Assembly: GCA_030407315.1 (NCBI GenBank)
Contig: JALQPE010000761.1
Span: 1-64,000, forward strand
From: Asparagopsis taxiformis
Lineage: Eukaryota > Rhodophyta > Florideophyceae > Bonnemaisoniales > Bonnemaisoniaceae
Reading direction: 5' to 3'
Length of the DNA: 64,000 nt
Position numbers and translations under genes: made by a program. The notes beneath the pieces are model-generated. The model searched no databases. It worked only from the letters and a program-made list of their open reading frames with translations, and had not been told where the DNA came from. Every line of letters begins with the position of its first letter. Position 1 is the first letter of the stretch. Below are positions 54,537 to 64,000 of this stretch, piece after piece.

Positions 54537-57530
54537 ATGGCCTCTGAGAAGAGAAATCCAGCGAGCACCTCTCGGCGTCCCCTTCATGGTGAGCGGCGCA
54601 ATGGGCTATTGCACATCGACCCATTCAAGATCAAAAGATATGTCGAGATTCGAGAAATCGACTACAGGCACGTCGATGTTATTGCCGAGAGCATTCAGGT
54701 TTACGGCTACAATGACAACAACCCAATTACCGGTCGGATCATTGCCGGTGAGGTAGAGGTGCTGGATGGTGCGCATCGTTCGAAAGCTGTAATCAAGCTC
54801 ATAGAGAACGGTGAGCTTCCGCGTGATTTCACTGTTCCTATGATTGAAGAAGAAGTCGACATATCTCCGATTACAAGTGCTGCTTTCCTTCTAGATAGTG
54901 TGAAAGCATCAAACGCGAACGATATGGCATCCAGGCAGAAGAGGATGACTTTCATTGAGTACCTGAATCTTACTTTGGATCTTAGAGATGGGTACTGGGA
55001 GCGAAACGGAGGTGAAAAACAAGGAAGCTCAAGCATGGTTACAATTCGCGACGTGAATATGCCATCCATTAGGCGATGGCTCGCCGTGGGATCTCAGCGC
55101 GAAGATTTGGCAGAAACTGTGCTGAGGCAGCCACAGTACGAGAGTTGCTTGTCAATTCTTCGTGTGCTTCGCCCCTACAGTCGCATAGAAGAACCCAATC
55201 CCAAAATGGTTCGCTGTCTGTGGCAGTTGTTCTGTATTGTATGGGGAAGGCCGGTGGAAGTTCAGAAAAATTTTGCGATGAAGGAGTTTCCCAAATCTCT
55301 CGAGAAAAGAGCATCAGTCGGCGAGCAGTTGTTTGGGATGTCTACAAGTGGTGAAATTGCTTCTCCATTGTGTCGCGAAGTCCTCACCTGTGAGTATTTT
55401 CGTTCTGGAAGAAGTGCACAGGGTAGAACATTAACAGAAGAAGACAAAGTATTTGGAAGGCTGATGTATATGATTTCATTTGTGCACATTGCCCTCACTA
55501 GACGCAGAAATGCACCCATTCGCCGGGGTAGGAAGCGTCGTAGAACTGGGAGGGATACAGAGACTTCTACATTCGCCCCTTTCCAGCGCACAAGAGCAAA
55601 CTATGGGTGTCGTTTTGGAAAGGGTCATGTCTGCCTGGGATACAACAGCGATGATTCTGGGCTTCGCAAGCGCCTACATGATGTGTGGCCCATACATGGT
55701 TTTCGACTCTGAGAAATTCCAATTCATCTGTCTTGCTAATCGTACTGACGGGTGGGCACATCCTGACCACTACTCAGATCTTCTGCTTCCGTCCCCGGTA
55801 GTGAAAGTCCGCGAGGATGCAGGTTATCCAGGCACTTTGGATATCTCTGTTGATGCTAGGCTGAGGTCTTTGACAGAAGCCGTACTAGTGTCTGTGTATG
55901 ACTGTATGATAGGCATTGATGTATTCGGATCAAGTACGAACCAGATGGAAGGGCTGCGCACTAAATTTTTCCATCAGCCTGACCGGTTCGGATTGAACGC
56001 CTTCATCGAAGCAAGAATTGAACAATCCATCGCATTGGATGGTCACGAAAGACTCAAGGTATGGAAGAACTGGAACCGTGAAATGCGTGTGAAGCCAGTT
56101 GATGTCTCCCAGTAAGCCTAAAGATGTACCAAAGTGGCGCATGTGAACCTATGACATGCATGGTGTTCCTTTGATGTACGGATAAGGAACATTGCTCGCT
56201 GATGGCGCTAGCGATACACCAATGACGGAGATTCCATACGCTCATCTCGGACATCAGCGAAGTATCTCTTGCGTACAGTAGAGATATCACGTACATCATT
56301 GGTTCATCTAAAGCATATCAGGGTACATCTTTTCTTATAGGGTCTGCGACTTGAAAATTCTCTACGAGACTGAACAGCGCAACGCAGCATCCAGATCTCT
56401 TTCTCGAGAAAGAGATCGTCTTGAGTCGAATGAATCAATGCAGCACAGCACTCGCCGTTTAGGTACAGGTGGAAGGAAACCTACCAATGACTCTGGATCC
56501 CAGTATACATCCAGCATGGATGGGAGGGCTTCGTCCGCAATGGACACGGTTATGCAAGATGTTGCGGAGGATACACCGTCAGCGGAGGCAGTGGGTGAGG
56601 AAGAGGGGGTACCGGATCATATTGTGCAATTGAAAAAGGTCATGAAGAGATTTTGCGTGGCTTACAACTGTACAGCCTCGAGGTTAGTGCACCGGTTAAC
56701 ACTGATTCCATTGGCATGCTTTCAGGGAATACTATTGATGGACAAGCACACTTTTGCTCACCGATCCACCCTTCAACACGCGGAGGGAGAAAGGCAAGAC
56801 CAATTCAGACTATGATGACATCAATAGCGCACAAATGTTTCGTACTGGAAAGGACATTTCTCGAATGCTGCGCCCTGGAGGACATGCCCTGATATTTTCC
56901 AGTATCAAACAGTTGGTTGGGTGGGGAGAAGCTCTTCAAAATGCAGAAAGCGGGGAACAATCCATGCGTACAGACGATGTTCCTCTCATTCTAAGCCGTC
57001 GTCCCTACGTATTCATCCAAACCCAATGAACAAATCGTGTTCATTACACAACATTCACGAGTTTGTTGTGCACAGTTTCAAACGTGGGATGGGAGCTGCC
57101 GCGTTTTGAAATGGTTGATTATTCTTTGCATAACCGTGACCTTTCACGACATCCAGGGTACGTGAACGCAATCGACAACTGCCCAAAGCTCGGACCTGGT
57201 GAGTCATTGAACTTCGAAGACAAAAGGCTACGTGCGGAGCAGAAGCCTCTGTCCATACTTCGAGAGCTTATTTCAAGGTTTTCAAAGCCAGGAGACATTG
57301 TGGTAGATCTATTCTCCGGAACGTATTCTACTGCAATAGCTTGCATGACAATGAGAGATGGTCTGTATCGCAAGTTTATTGGATGTGAAAAAGACGCCAC
57401 ATGCCATGGATCAGCTCAGCCGTTGTTGCTGGATTGCTTTGTTAGGCAAGGTCGAGATGGAGTTTTTGGGGAGGCAACCAAAATGACATATCGAGTATTC
57501 TCGCTAACAAAGAATGGAATTACTCGATAA
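54537..57530 (+). pseudogene. ParB-like domain plus beta-class DNA amino-methyltransferase
   Basis: ATG at 54537. Exon 1 (to 55389) begins with a ParB/Srx-type domain (about residues 20-110, with NPITGRIIAGEVEVLDGAHRS as its G-x-x-R core). Intron 55390-55501 (112 bp, T|GTGAGT...CACTAG, phase 1) leads to exon 2 (55502-56111). The introner 56112-56340 leads to exon 3. The methyltransferase core has motif IV TDPPFN (about 56763), an intervening segment with RPGGHALIFSS, then QKPLSILRELI and motif I as DLFSGTYST (about 57306). The order IV before I is the beta class, which methylates the amino group of adenine (N6) or cytosine (N4). Motif I lacks the usual second glycine. One-base breaks lie near 56650 and 56745 (both in TTTT runs) and between 57000 and 57110, so this copy may be inactive, or the reads may be wrong. 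ParB-MTase pairs are common in phages and mobile islands. Confidence 0.75.
56112..56340 (+). other. Introner-like intron, copy 2
   Basis: 229 bp, donor CCCA|GTAAGC, acceptor TTATAG|GGT, phase 2. Removing it joins the frame of exon 2 to the next open frame. Similar from end to end to 7167-7419. Perfect inverted GATGTACC (56124-56131) and GGTACATC (near 56321-56328) sit close to the edges, with further inverted similarity inside. The exon context CCCA^GGT is the same at both sites. Confidence 0.8.
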
Positions 57531-57613
57531 GGAGCAATGTAGGAAGTGAAAGACTTCGACATCGAAGTGATGCGCCTGATGGATTCCCGTCGGTATCTTC
57601 ACTACCACTGCAT

Positions 57614-58272
57614 ATGTTGCGATTTGTCTCCTCTGTTGCGCGGGATCAAAGCATGCTCCGAAGACTTGCCGAAGTCCCAATGAATGAATGGGGCGTAGAA
57701 GATTTAGGCAAGGTTTTCTCCGTTGACCCTGAGATGATGCTTGCAGTAGATGCCTCCTTTCACAAAGTTATTGTTGCTGCATCGACAGTTCGAGAGGGAG
57801 GATTGGGGGTTTTTGCCGCAGAAGATTTAGAGAGGGGCTCTGTTGTTGGATGGTATAATGGGACAATTTTATACGGGAAGATTGGGGAGAATGAACCGCA
57901 ACGCAGTCGCTTGTACGGACCGGACGGGTTCGGTTGCACTGGTGAAAGATTCCAAAACTTCAACATGGAGATGGAGACCAGTGTCATCGAGAAGAAGCAC
58001 CGGTCGACAAGATATATCTTGTACCAGCGGAATACAATGTCTGCAGCTACCTCAACGACAGTAGGACCATTGACGGAATGGAGAGAGTTGCAAATGTGCA
58101 ACGCAGAAAAAATGCGGAGTTCCGAGTTCACAAAGACGTTAATCCTACTTGCGACTTCAAGTATGCAGTAGCAAAACCTGATCTCATCCTAGCGCAGGTT
58201 GTAGTAGATGTTCGAGCTGGGGAAGAGATATTCGTTGACTATGGATCGCGCTACTGGACTGCAGAGAAGTAG
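57614..58272 (+). pseudogene. SET-domain (lysine methyltransferase) ORF, one frameshift
   Basis: ATG at 57614. However, its frame is open back into the end of the methyltransferase frame (stop at 57528 lies in the neighbouring frame), so it may be the C-terminal domain of one ParB-MTase-SET protein. SET features: the first motif GGLGVFAAEDLERGSVVGWYNG (about 57798-57863); in a second frame after a one-base shift near 57980, IYLVPAEYNVCSYLNDSR (the asparagine-containing motif that binds the methyl donor, in its YLND form) and then AGEEIFVDYGSRYW with the catalytic-type tyrosine, ending at 58272. SET proteins methylate lysines, usually on histones, with S-adenosylmethionine. All core motifs are present in order; only the frame is broken. 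Confidence 0.72.
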
Positions 58273-58432
58273 GACAGTTTAGGCGTCCAATTACAGATAT
58301 CAAGAGTACCATCAGCAATAAAAAATCTTGCATCTGAACTCGTACAACGTTGTAATACTACAATCTACCTGAGCGATAATAACAGACTTTCATTTGCTGA
58401 GCGGTGCGAGTCAGCCCACGCCCAATGATAGT

Positions 58433-58502
58433 GCTGCACCTGGGCTTTGCCATGCCAAATAATACCGGGTATTATTTTGGGTGTGGCCAGCCCAAGTGCA
58501 GC
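58433..58502. repeat. Long hairpin around the AATAATACC palindrome
   Basis: Imperfect 70-nt inverted repeat: GCTGCAC-c-TGGGCT...GCCA at the left pairs with TGGC-c-AGCCCA-a-GTGCAGC at the right, enclosing a 21-nt palindrome at 58457-58477 (AAATAATACC-G-GGTATTATTT). It lies between the SET ORF (ends 58272) and the convergent gene at 58844, the same kind of location as the units at 52138-52320. It could be a foldback transposon, a bidirectional 3'-end signal or a protein-binding site. Confidence 0.78.
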
Positions 58503-58843
58503 TCTGCCATTGGCTGCCAGGTTTTCATCTCAACTATAGTTAGTATACTAAGAGAACAATCCAAGACTTGGTTACTCGAGTGATGTGGAATTGTGGCAGT
58601 CTTGCAAAACTGTGCCATGCATGTAGGAAAGGAAAAGAGATGAGTCTGTACGATGTAGGGTGTAGAAGCTATGCGGGGTGAGAGGTAGAGGAACTCTAAT
58701 AGTGCAGTAGACTGACCGTGCTAATATTTTCAAAGTCATGAATAGGAGTAGATTTAGTTGTGGTAAGGAAGTATACTACCGAAGCTAGCTTAGGATTAGC
58801 AGATGCTGCCTGTAGAGGGAGAGGCAAGCAGTATTCTTGCAGA

Positions 58844-60624
58844 TTATCGCGCACTAGGTGCATCCCAGTAGTTGACTTTTTCGATAGCATCCGCCAATTC
58901 TTCTTCGTCACTTAAAAGGTAGAGATGAGAACGAACCGGAAGACCATATGTTAGGCGATTTTCCGCTGAACTACTGAATCCTTTGCCTCCATGGTAGAAG
59001 TCACCACGACCGATGAAGAGAGAATACGGTGGCACGTAGATGTCCATAACAGGCGTCTTGTACTTCTCAGCGTCTGCACGCGTCAAACAGACGTGGCTGA
59101 AATACGCTCCACGAAGCCAGAACCCATCAGCCGCGCTTGCCATCAGAAAAGTACGATCTTCCAGGTGGGAAATCGGAATCATTGATGACCACCGGTAGGT
59201 CTGTGTGCAAGTCGTGATCTGGAGCACCATCAGAGGTCAGCAAAAGACGTAAACCGGTTTTAGGAAAGGCCACAGGCTCATGGATTCCTAGGCCCAAGTA
59301 CATTAGCTCGGCACAGATTGCTTTGCCGACCTCGAGAATCATCTTGTTCTTGAATTGATGTTCATCCATCTGCTCGAGATCGTCGCAAATCTTCTTCCTG
59401 AGATAGAGAACCTTCCCAAACGAGAGGCCTGTTGCTCTGCTGTTACCTCACCCTTGTTTCGAATCTGATGCCAGGGATCATTGGAACTGTCTTCAGCAGA
59501 AGAATGAACAGGTTTGAACTTCTGGGCGTAGAACGTGAACAGTTCATGTGCTGCATTGCCCACAGTCGAAGAACGGAAGATACCACTGAGTAAATGGGCA
59601 CCCAAGAGATTGGGAGTTGACCTAGCTGTTGCAAAGAACTTCTCTGCACAGCAAGCTGGACCACTGCACGCCGTACAATTCATATCAACAGCAGCTGCAC
59701 TCAAAATCTCCTGTTGGATTGTTTCGTACAGCTTGCTGTCGATGTAGTACTTGACCCTAGAGTCTGACGGTATGGTGTTCGGGAGGATATCCATAATCCG
59801 TTCATCACTATCCTGTCGGGAGGGGATTTTCCTTGCTCATCGCTGAACAATGGAATCTCCTCGGTTGAACGTTTAACCGTACGGTTAACTTCCAGTCTTC
59901 TGCGCTTCGGAAGGGGCTCTTCGGACTCTTCTATACCTCCGACTCTGCCTCATTGTCGCCAATCCGTGAACTCTCCGTTCTCTGCCGTTTCGACCTGCGA
60001 AGTGTCTCGACTGGCTCATTCACCGCAAGCGGTGGTGCATTGAGAGGGAGACGGAGGAGAACAGATCCCAATTGCTTCTCGGAACCTGCCACAGTGGCAT
60101 CAGGGGTTCCTTGAGCCTGCTCAACTGCAGGAACGGAAGGAAGTGGAGGAGGCAGGAGGGGGAGCAGGAGGGGTGGAAGGGGCGGGAACGGAAGTGGCAG
60201 AAGGAGGAGGGGTAGTAGGAGCAGGAAGTAGAAGGGGTAGAAGGGGTAGAATGAGCACGAGGAGCAGGAGGGGTAGAAGGGGCAGGAGGAGTAGGACCAG
60301 AACGGGTAGAAGGGTAGAAGGCTCATCAGATTGGGACGTAAATGGCTTCGGCGCATCTTCAGATGGCTGTTCATTATGAACAATGACCCTTTGGTCTTCT
60401 TCCATGTCCACAACGCCCGTGGAAAAGCGAAGCTGCTCATACATTTCGTCGGAGACGAGAGCATGCTTCGTACCGCTGTTGTCGTCGGTATTGAAGTGCA
60501 GGAGGGTCTCCGCGATACTGTTCGCAATAACAGTCTCCTTTCCTGACCCAGTGCTCTTGAGCTCGGGGTAGAAATGCTCGAGCGGAGGCTCCATCATTTT
60601 GTGAGCAGCAACCGGCTCGGACAT
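58844..60624 (-). pseudogene. 2-oxoglutarate/Fe(II) dioxygenase-like gene, broken
   Basis: Minus-strand gene. The preferred start is ATG at 60624 (MSEP...); the frame is open further up to the transposon edge (another ATG at 60705). The N-part is acidic and then runs through a Pro/Leu/Ser low-complexity tract (60120-60330), where the frame slips, followed by a basic KRQR stretch. The C-terminal part (59794-58844) is in three frames joined by one-base shifts near 59380-59410 and 59170-59200. It has APDHDLHTDLPVV (an H-x-D iron site) and then PPYSLFIGRGDFYHGGKGF with the distal His and ENRLTYGLPV with an Arg suited to bind 2-oxoglutarate. This H-x-D...H...R pattern and the RGD-x-x-HGG context are typical of Fe(II) dioxygenases; the substrate cannot be told. 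Next to DNA and SET methyltransferases, a demethylase or base oxidase is a reasonable guess only. Confidence 0.5.
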
Positions 60625-60849
60625 CTTGAACACTTCAATTAAAACACGAACGAAAGGACTACCAAATCCTCTTGTCGTCCTGCTCAACTGACGCAGATCT
60701 CTCATGCGAGTCCAGAGAGCTGTGATCAGCAAGATGCGTCTGTGTTTTCGGAAGTGGACGCGGACGTCCAGTCTCTCTAGTACGGGTCCTAGTCGGCCCC
60801 GAGATTTACTAGAACAAATGAACGTCCGCGTCCGAAAAAAAATAAAATT

Positions 60850-62870
60850 TTTTGGATGCGGACGTCCACTTTCTCTAGTACATATGGCGGAATACTAGGG
60901 CCCGACATCCACTTTCTCTAGTACATATGGCGGAATACTAGGACCCGACATCCACTTTCTCTAGTACATATGGCGGAATACTAGGACCCGACATCCACTT
61001 TCTCTAGTACGTTTGGCGGAATACTAGGACCCCGACATCCACTTTCTCTAGTACGTTTGGCGGAATACTAGGACCCGACATCCACTTTCTCTAGTACGTT
61101 CGCGGAATACTAGGACCCGACATCCAGTATACATATATCAGCGAAAACCGGGAGGGAAGAAATTACAGCGGTGGTAAATTCAGGGCCATATCGGACCGTA
61201 TTTTATTCTCTCATTTACGAAACTGCTCGTATACAATACGTCTCTCTCTAGAATAGGAAATACATATCTGGTCAGAATAGGAAATAAATACCCGGTTAGA
61301 ATAGGAAATACGTATCCAGCCAGAATACGGAATACGTATCCAGCCAGAATACGAAATACGTATCCAGCCAGAATACGGAATATGTATCCAGCCAGAATAT
61401 GAAATACGTATCCAGCCAGCCGAATACAAAATACCTGTCAGCATATCGTCGATCACCCATTCCCTCACTATCGCGTTCTCCCTACCATCCGAACGCCATG
61501 CACCACCATCCGCACATACTTCAAGAACCCTCACGACCTTGATTACAAAAAATCCGCTCCTTCCCAATTCCATCCCGCTTTCCTCGACACCACCCCAGCG
61601 CATTAAATCATCAAGACATCAAACACGAACGGTCAGCAAAATCTTACACCACTTGAAACGCACTCTCACTTCTATCGTATGCCCCAAAATATACACATAC
61701 CAGAAACACCTCACAGCTTCATTCCCCATCTTCCTACATCCCTTCTTCACTCTCCTTCAGTCCTGCCGTTCCTGCTTCACCACTCCTGCATCACATACAA
61801 AACATCACCCCAACAGTCAGATTCAAAGCAACGCTTACCACGACAGATATCCTAGAAACTTCCTTACTTACCTCTCATCCATCCTACACACAATACAAAC
61901 CATGATCCAAAAACCTTGCAATGAATAATCAAAGTCAGCAGTCCATATCTTGCAAAACAAGTCTTGGTGCTCAGTGAAACTTACCTTCTGTGATCAACAT
62001 TCCTGCACCATCTACACAACATCGGAATCAACCACAACAGTCAGACCCAAAACCAACCTTCCCTCGCTGCTTACTTTCAAAACTCGCACACTTACCTTCG
62101 CTCCACACAATACACACCATGACTCAATAGGCTTCCAATGAAAAATATCGCATCAACGGAAATAGTCAGACTCAAAACCAACCTTCCCTCGCTGCTTACT
62201 TTCAAAACTCGCACACTTACCTTACCTGTTCCACCCTGCACACAATAAAAACCATAAATCACGTAATCGTGTAGCCAAGAAAAGTAGTCAGCATTCCGCA
62301 TCTTCGCACAACCGGTCTGGGCGCCGAATGTGACTTACCTTCCGTCATCACTATTCCTCCATCACCTACGCAACATCGGAATCAATCGCACAGTCAGATT
62401 GAAAACCAACGTTTCCCTCGCTACATACCCTGAGAACTCGCAAATGTACCTCTCATCCATCCTACACACAATACAAACCATGATCCAAAAACCTTGCAAT
62501 GAATAATAATCAAAGTCAGCAGTCCATATCTCTTGCAAAACAAGTCTTGGTGCTCAGTGAAACTTACCTTCCGTCATCAACATTCCTGCATCATCTACAC
62601 AACATTGGAATCAACCACAACAGTCAGACTCAAAACCAACCTTCCCTCGCACCATACTTTCAAAACTTCACGTACCTCTCTTCCATCCTCCGCTTAATAC
62701 ACACCATGAGTCAACATGCTTCCAAGGAAAAATATCGCATAAACGGAAATAGTCAGACTCAAACTCCACGCTTCCCTTTGACCGCCTTTGCCTTTGTTTG
62801 TGTAAAGGATGGAACGAAGGTACGTGCGCGATCTTCATCAAGATTCGCGCACGTACTTCATTCATCCTTT
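60850..62870. repeat. Subterminal repeat arrays of the right transposon copy
   Basis: Three arrays in mirror order to the left copy. Units with 'ccactttctctagtacatat' and 'ggcggaatactaggacccga' repeat six times or more (60865-61125). Units with 'tatccagccagaatacgaaa' repeat about six times (61300-61425). Longer units of about 180-200 bp contain 'cagactcaaaaccaacctt', 'ctcgcacacttacct' and 'ccatgatccaaaaaccttgc'. One block (61880-61960) is nearly duplicated at 62450-62560, which shows recent array growth. Confidence 0.7.
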
Positions 62871-63479
62871 ACACTAAACAAAGCAAAGGCGGTCAAAGAA
62901 TCTCAGTCGGTGATGAGGGCGGAGTGGAGCCTGCGGCGTCGACCGGACAGCTTTCAGCGTCCGCTTAAGTCTTGCTGTGCATACTCGAAATCATCGCCGG
63001 CAGTGAGATTGAGTATGGCCCAAGCCATGTCTCTGATTCCCCGAACAATGAGATCCGGATCGAGGACAACGAATATAAACATATAATCATATATATGAGA
63101 ATCCATTTGCTTTCCTTACATGATCCGTGGCATATCCGCTGTAAAGCACATTCAGATTCCACGAAGTTCAGAAATAAAAAAGTTTATTATTACAAATGAA
63201 TTAATTGAAAATTCATCTCCCAGGGCAGTCGTTCGTCCTTCCATGCACACGTTGCCAGCACGCAATGTGATGTAACAGTTGGAAATGATTGAACTCTCGG
63301 TTAAATTCCACCGTTGGGATGTCAGCTGGAGTGAGCACAAAACTACTACCCACAAAACTACCGAACGAACACGTTACATTCCAAGTCTCGAAAGCACCAC
63401 AAAATAAAATTGGTCGCATCTGGACGGCACAGTCTCCCCTGTTCAGCTCGCAATCCTCCCTTTTGCGTCAAAACTCGAC

Positions 63480-64000
63480 ATGGAATGCAAGTATGAAGGG
63501 TGCTTCTACTACTGCGTAGATGCTTATGCGCTCGCGCTGCATGAGCGAACGTGTCGCTACCGTTTCAACCCCTTCTACCCAACATTCAACAACGCTCGTG
63601 TCCCTGCCGTCACCCATGAGCCTGCTCGAAACGGCGCGACATGATTCCCCGCACCCAGCTCCCCAGACCCAGAATCTGGTCGTGCTTCCTCCAGCGACTC
63701 ACCCTGTGACGCTCCCTGCCACCAGCCTCAACACCCCTCCGCGCGCAGACCTCCTCGTGCAATCCCTCGCCGCCAGTCTCACAACCCTCGAGTACAAGGC
63801 CGGCGCTGGCCGCGTGAGCGAAGTCATCACCATCCTACAAGACCCCGCATTCTCCCTAGAAAAGTTCAACAGCACCGTTCGCACCGTAGAAGAATGTCGC
63901 CACGTTACCGCTTCCATGGTCGAAACACATTTCCGCACCGAAGGTTACAAGAGCCACATCGTTCCAGAAAACTGGTAAGTACTCGGCACAGCTGTACCTC
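63480..64000 (+). pseudogene. Transposase start, second copy, frameshifted
   Basis: ATG at 63480. The first about 30 residues match the transposase at 4801, including the C2HC finger. A one-base insertion near 63633 brings a TGA and is compensated about 20 bases later; a few bases also differ near 63570-63580, and a 2-base deletion near 63970 breaks the frame again. The rest lies beyond the window. Both copies are thus defective, and any mobility would need a working transposase from elsewhere. Confidence 0.75.

Larger units (their letters stand above)
60741..64000 (+). mobile_element. Right, inverted copy of the DNA transposon (partial)
   Basis: Reverse-complement partner of 4280-6838. It starts at the terminal 'cgtctgtgttttcggaagtg' (60741), then the 43-bp repeats (to about 61130), the 24-bp repeats (61245-61430), the roughly 190-bp degenerate repeats (61600-62870, more units than on the left), a spacer, and the transposase start at 63480. 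It is about 700 bp longer than the left arm over the same interval because of the repeats. It runs out of the window. Confidence 0.75.

Noticed and set aside
59931..60527. Leucine-rich frame as a membrane protein
   Set aside because: It is an alternative reading of a Pro/Ser/Thr-coding simple repeat (TCCTGCTCC-like); the hydrophobic run comes from frame slippage.
6838..60741. A single Maverick/Polinton-type giant element with long terminal inverted repeats
   Set aside because: No DNA polymerase B, integrase of its own, ATPase or capsid genes are seen between the repeats, and the repeats contain a transposase gene of a known type.

Overview
The window looks like nuclear DNA of a eukaryotic alga, most likely a red alga. 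The evidence is short GT-AG introns (66-112 bp) plus longer repeated ones, TATA-like boxes upstream of several ATGs, a Golgi-type carbohydrate sulfotransferase, a chromodomain Ty3/Gypsy retrotransposon, and two tRNA-Asp genes with an insertion in the D-loop, a kind of disrupted tRNA gene known from the red alga Cyanidioschyzon. Nothing names the species, so the taxonomic call is an inference.

Layout. (1) 1-6838: most of a cut-and-paste DNA transposon. It holds a frameshifted Plavaka/CMC-like transposase on the minus strand, an accessory ORF facing it, and subterminal tandem repeats. A second, inverted copy occupies 60741-64000, so the two transposon ends face each other across about 54 kb. 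(2) 6868-8263: an interrupted Q/N/S/P-rich gene that begins at the transposon end. (3) 8.7-10.0 kb and 31.8-33.1 kb: an inverted pair of a non-coding repeat rich in 11-nt hairpins. (4) 10-31 kb: the host-like part, with a four-TM membrane protein, two paralogous six-finger C2H2 genes around a sulfotransferase gene, two tRNA-Asp genes in opposite orientation, and a secreted/membrane protein gene. (5) 31-49.6 kb: a retroelement nest. It holds a copia gag relic, a lone LTR, and an old inverted Gypsy copy split in its integrase by a young intact Gypsy chromovirus (36389-47462) with seemingly identical 660-bp LTRs, a GTCGC target duplication and a textbook -1 frameshift signal. (6) 49.6-60.7 kb: an unusual gene block. 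It starts with an array of ACTGCC/GGCAGT motifs and encodes a 506-aa unknown, a 462-aa protein with a possible Tudor/SH3-like start, a ParB-like plus beta-class DNA amino-methyltransferase gene followed by (perhaps fused to) a SET domain, and a decayed gene with 2-oxoglutarate/Fe(II) dioxygenase features. Both convergent gene spacers in this block carry the same AT-rich palindrome around a GC centre.

The most interesting part is the 49.6-60.7 kb block. It puts a DNA-base methylation writer, a histone-methyltransferase-type domain and a possible base oxidase side by side with hairpin elements, directly against a transposon end. The methyltransferase gene and the gene at 6868 both carry a near-identical intron with inverted ends inserted in the same phase and context, which is what introners (mobile introns) look like. 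Several genes of the block contain one-base frameshifts, so this copy may be decaying or may carry assembly errors.
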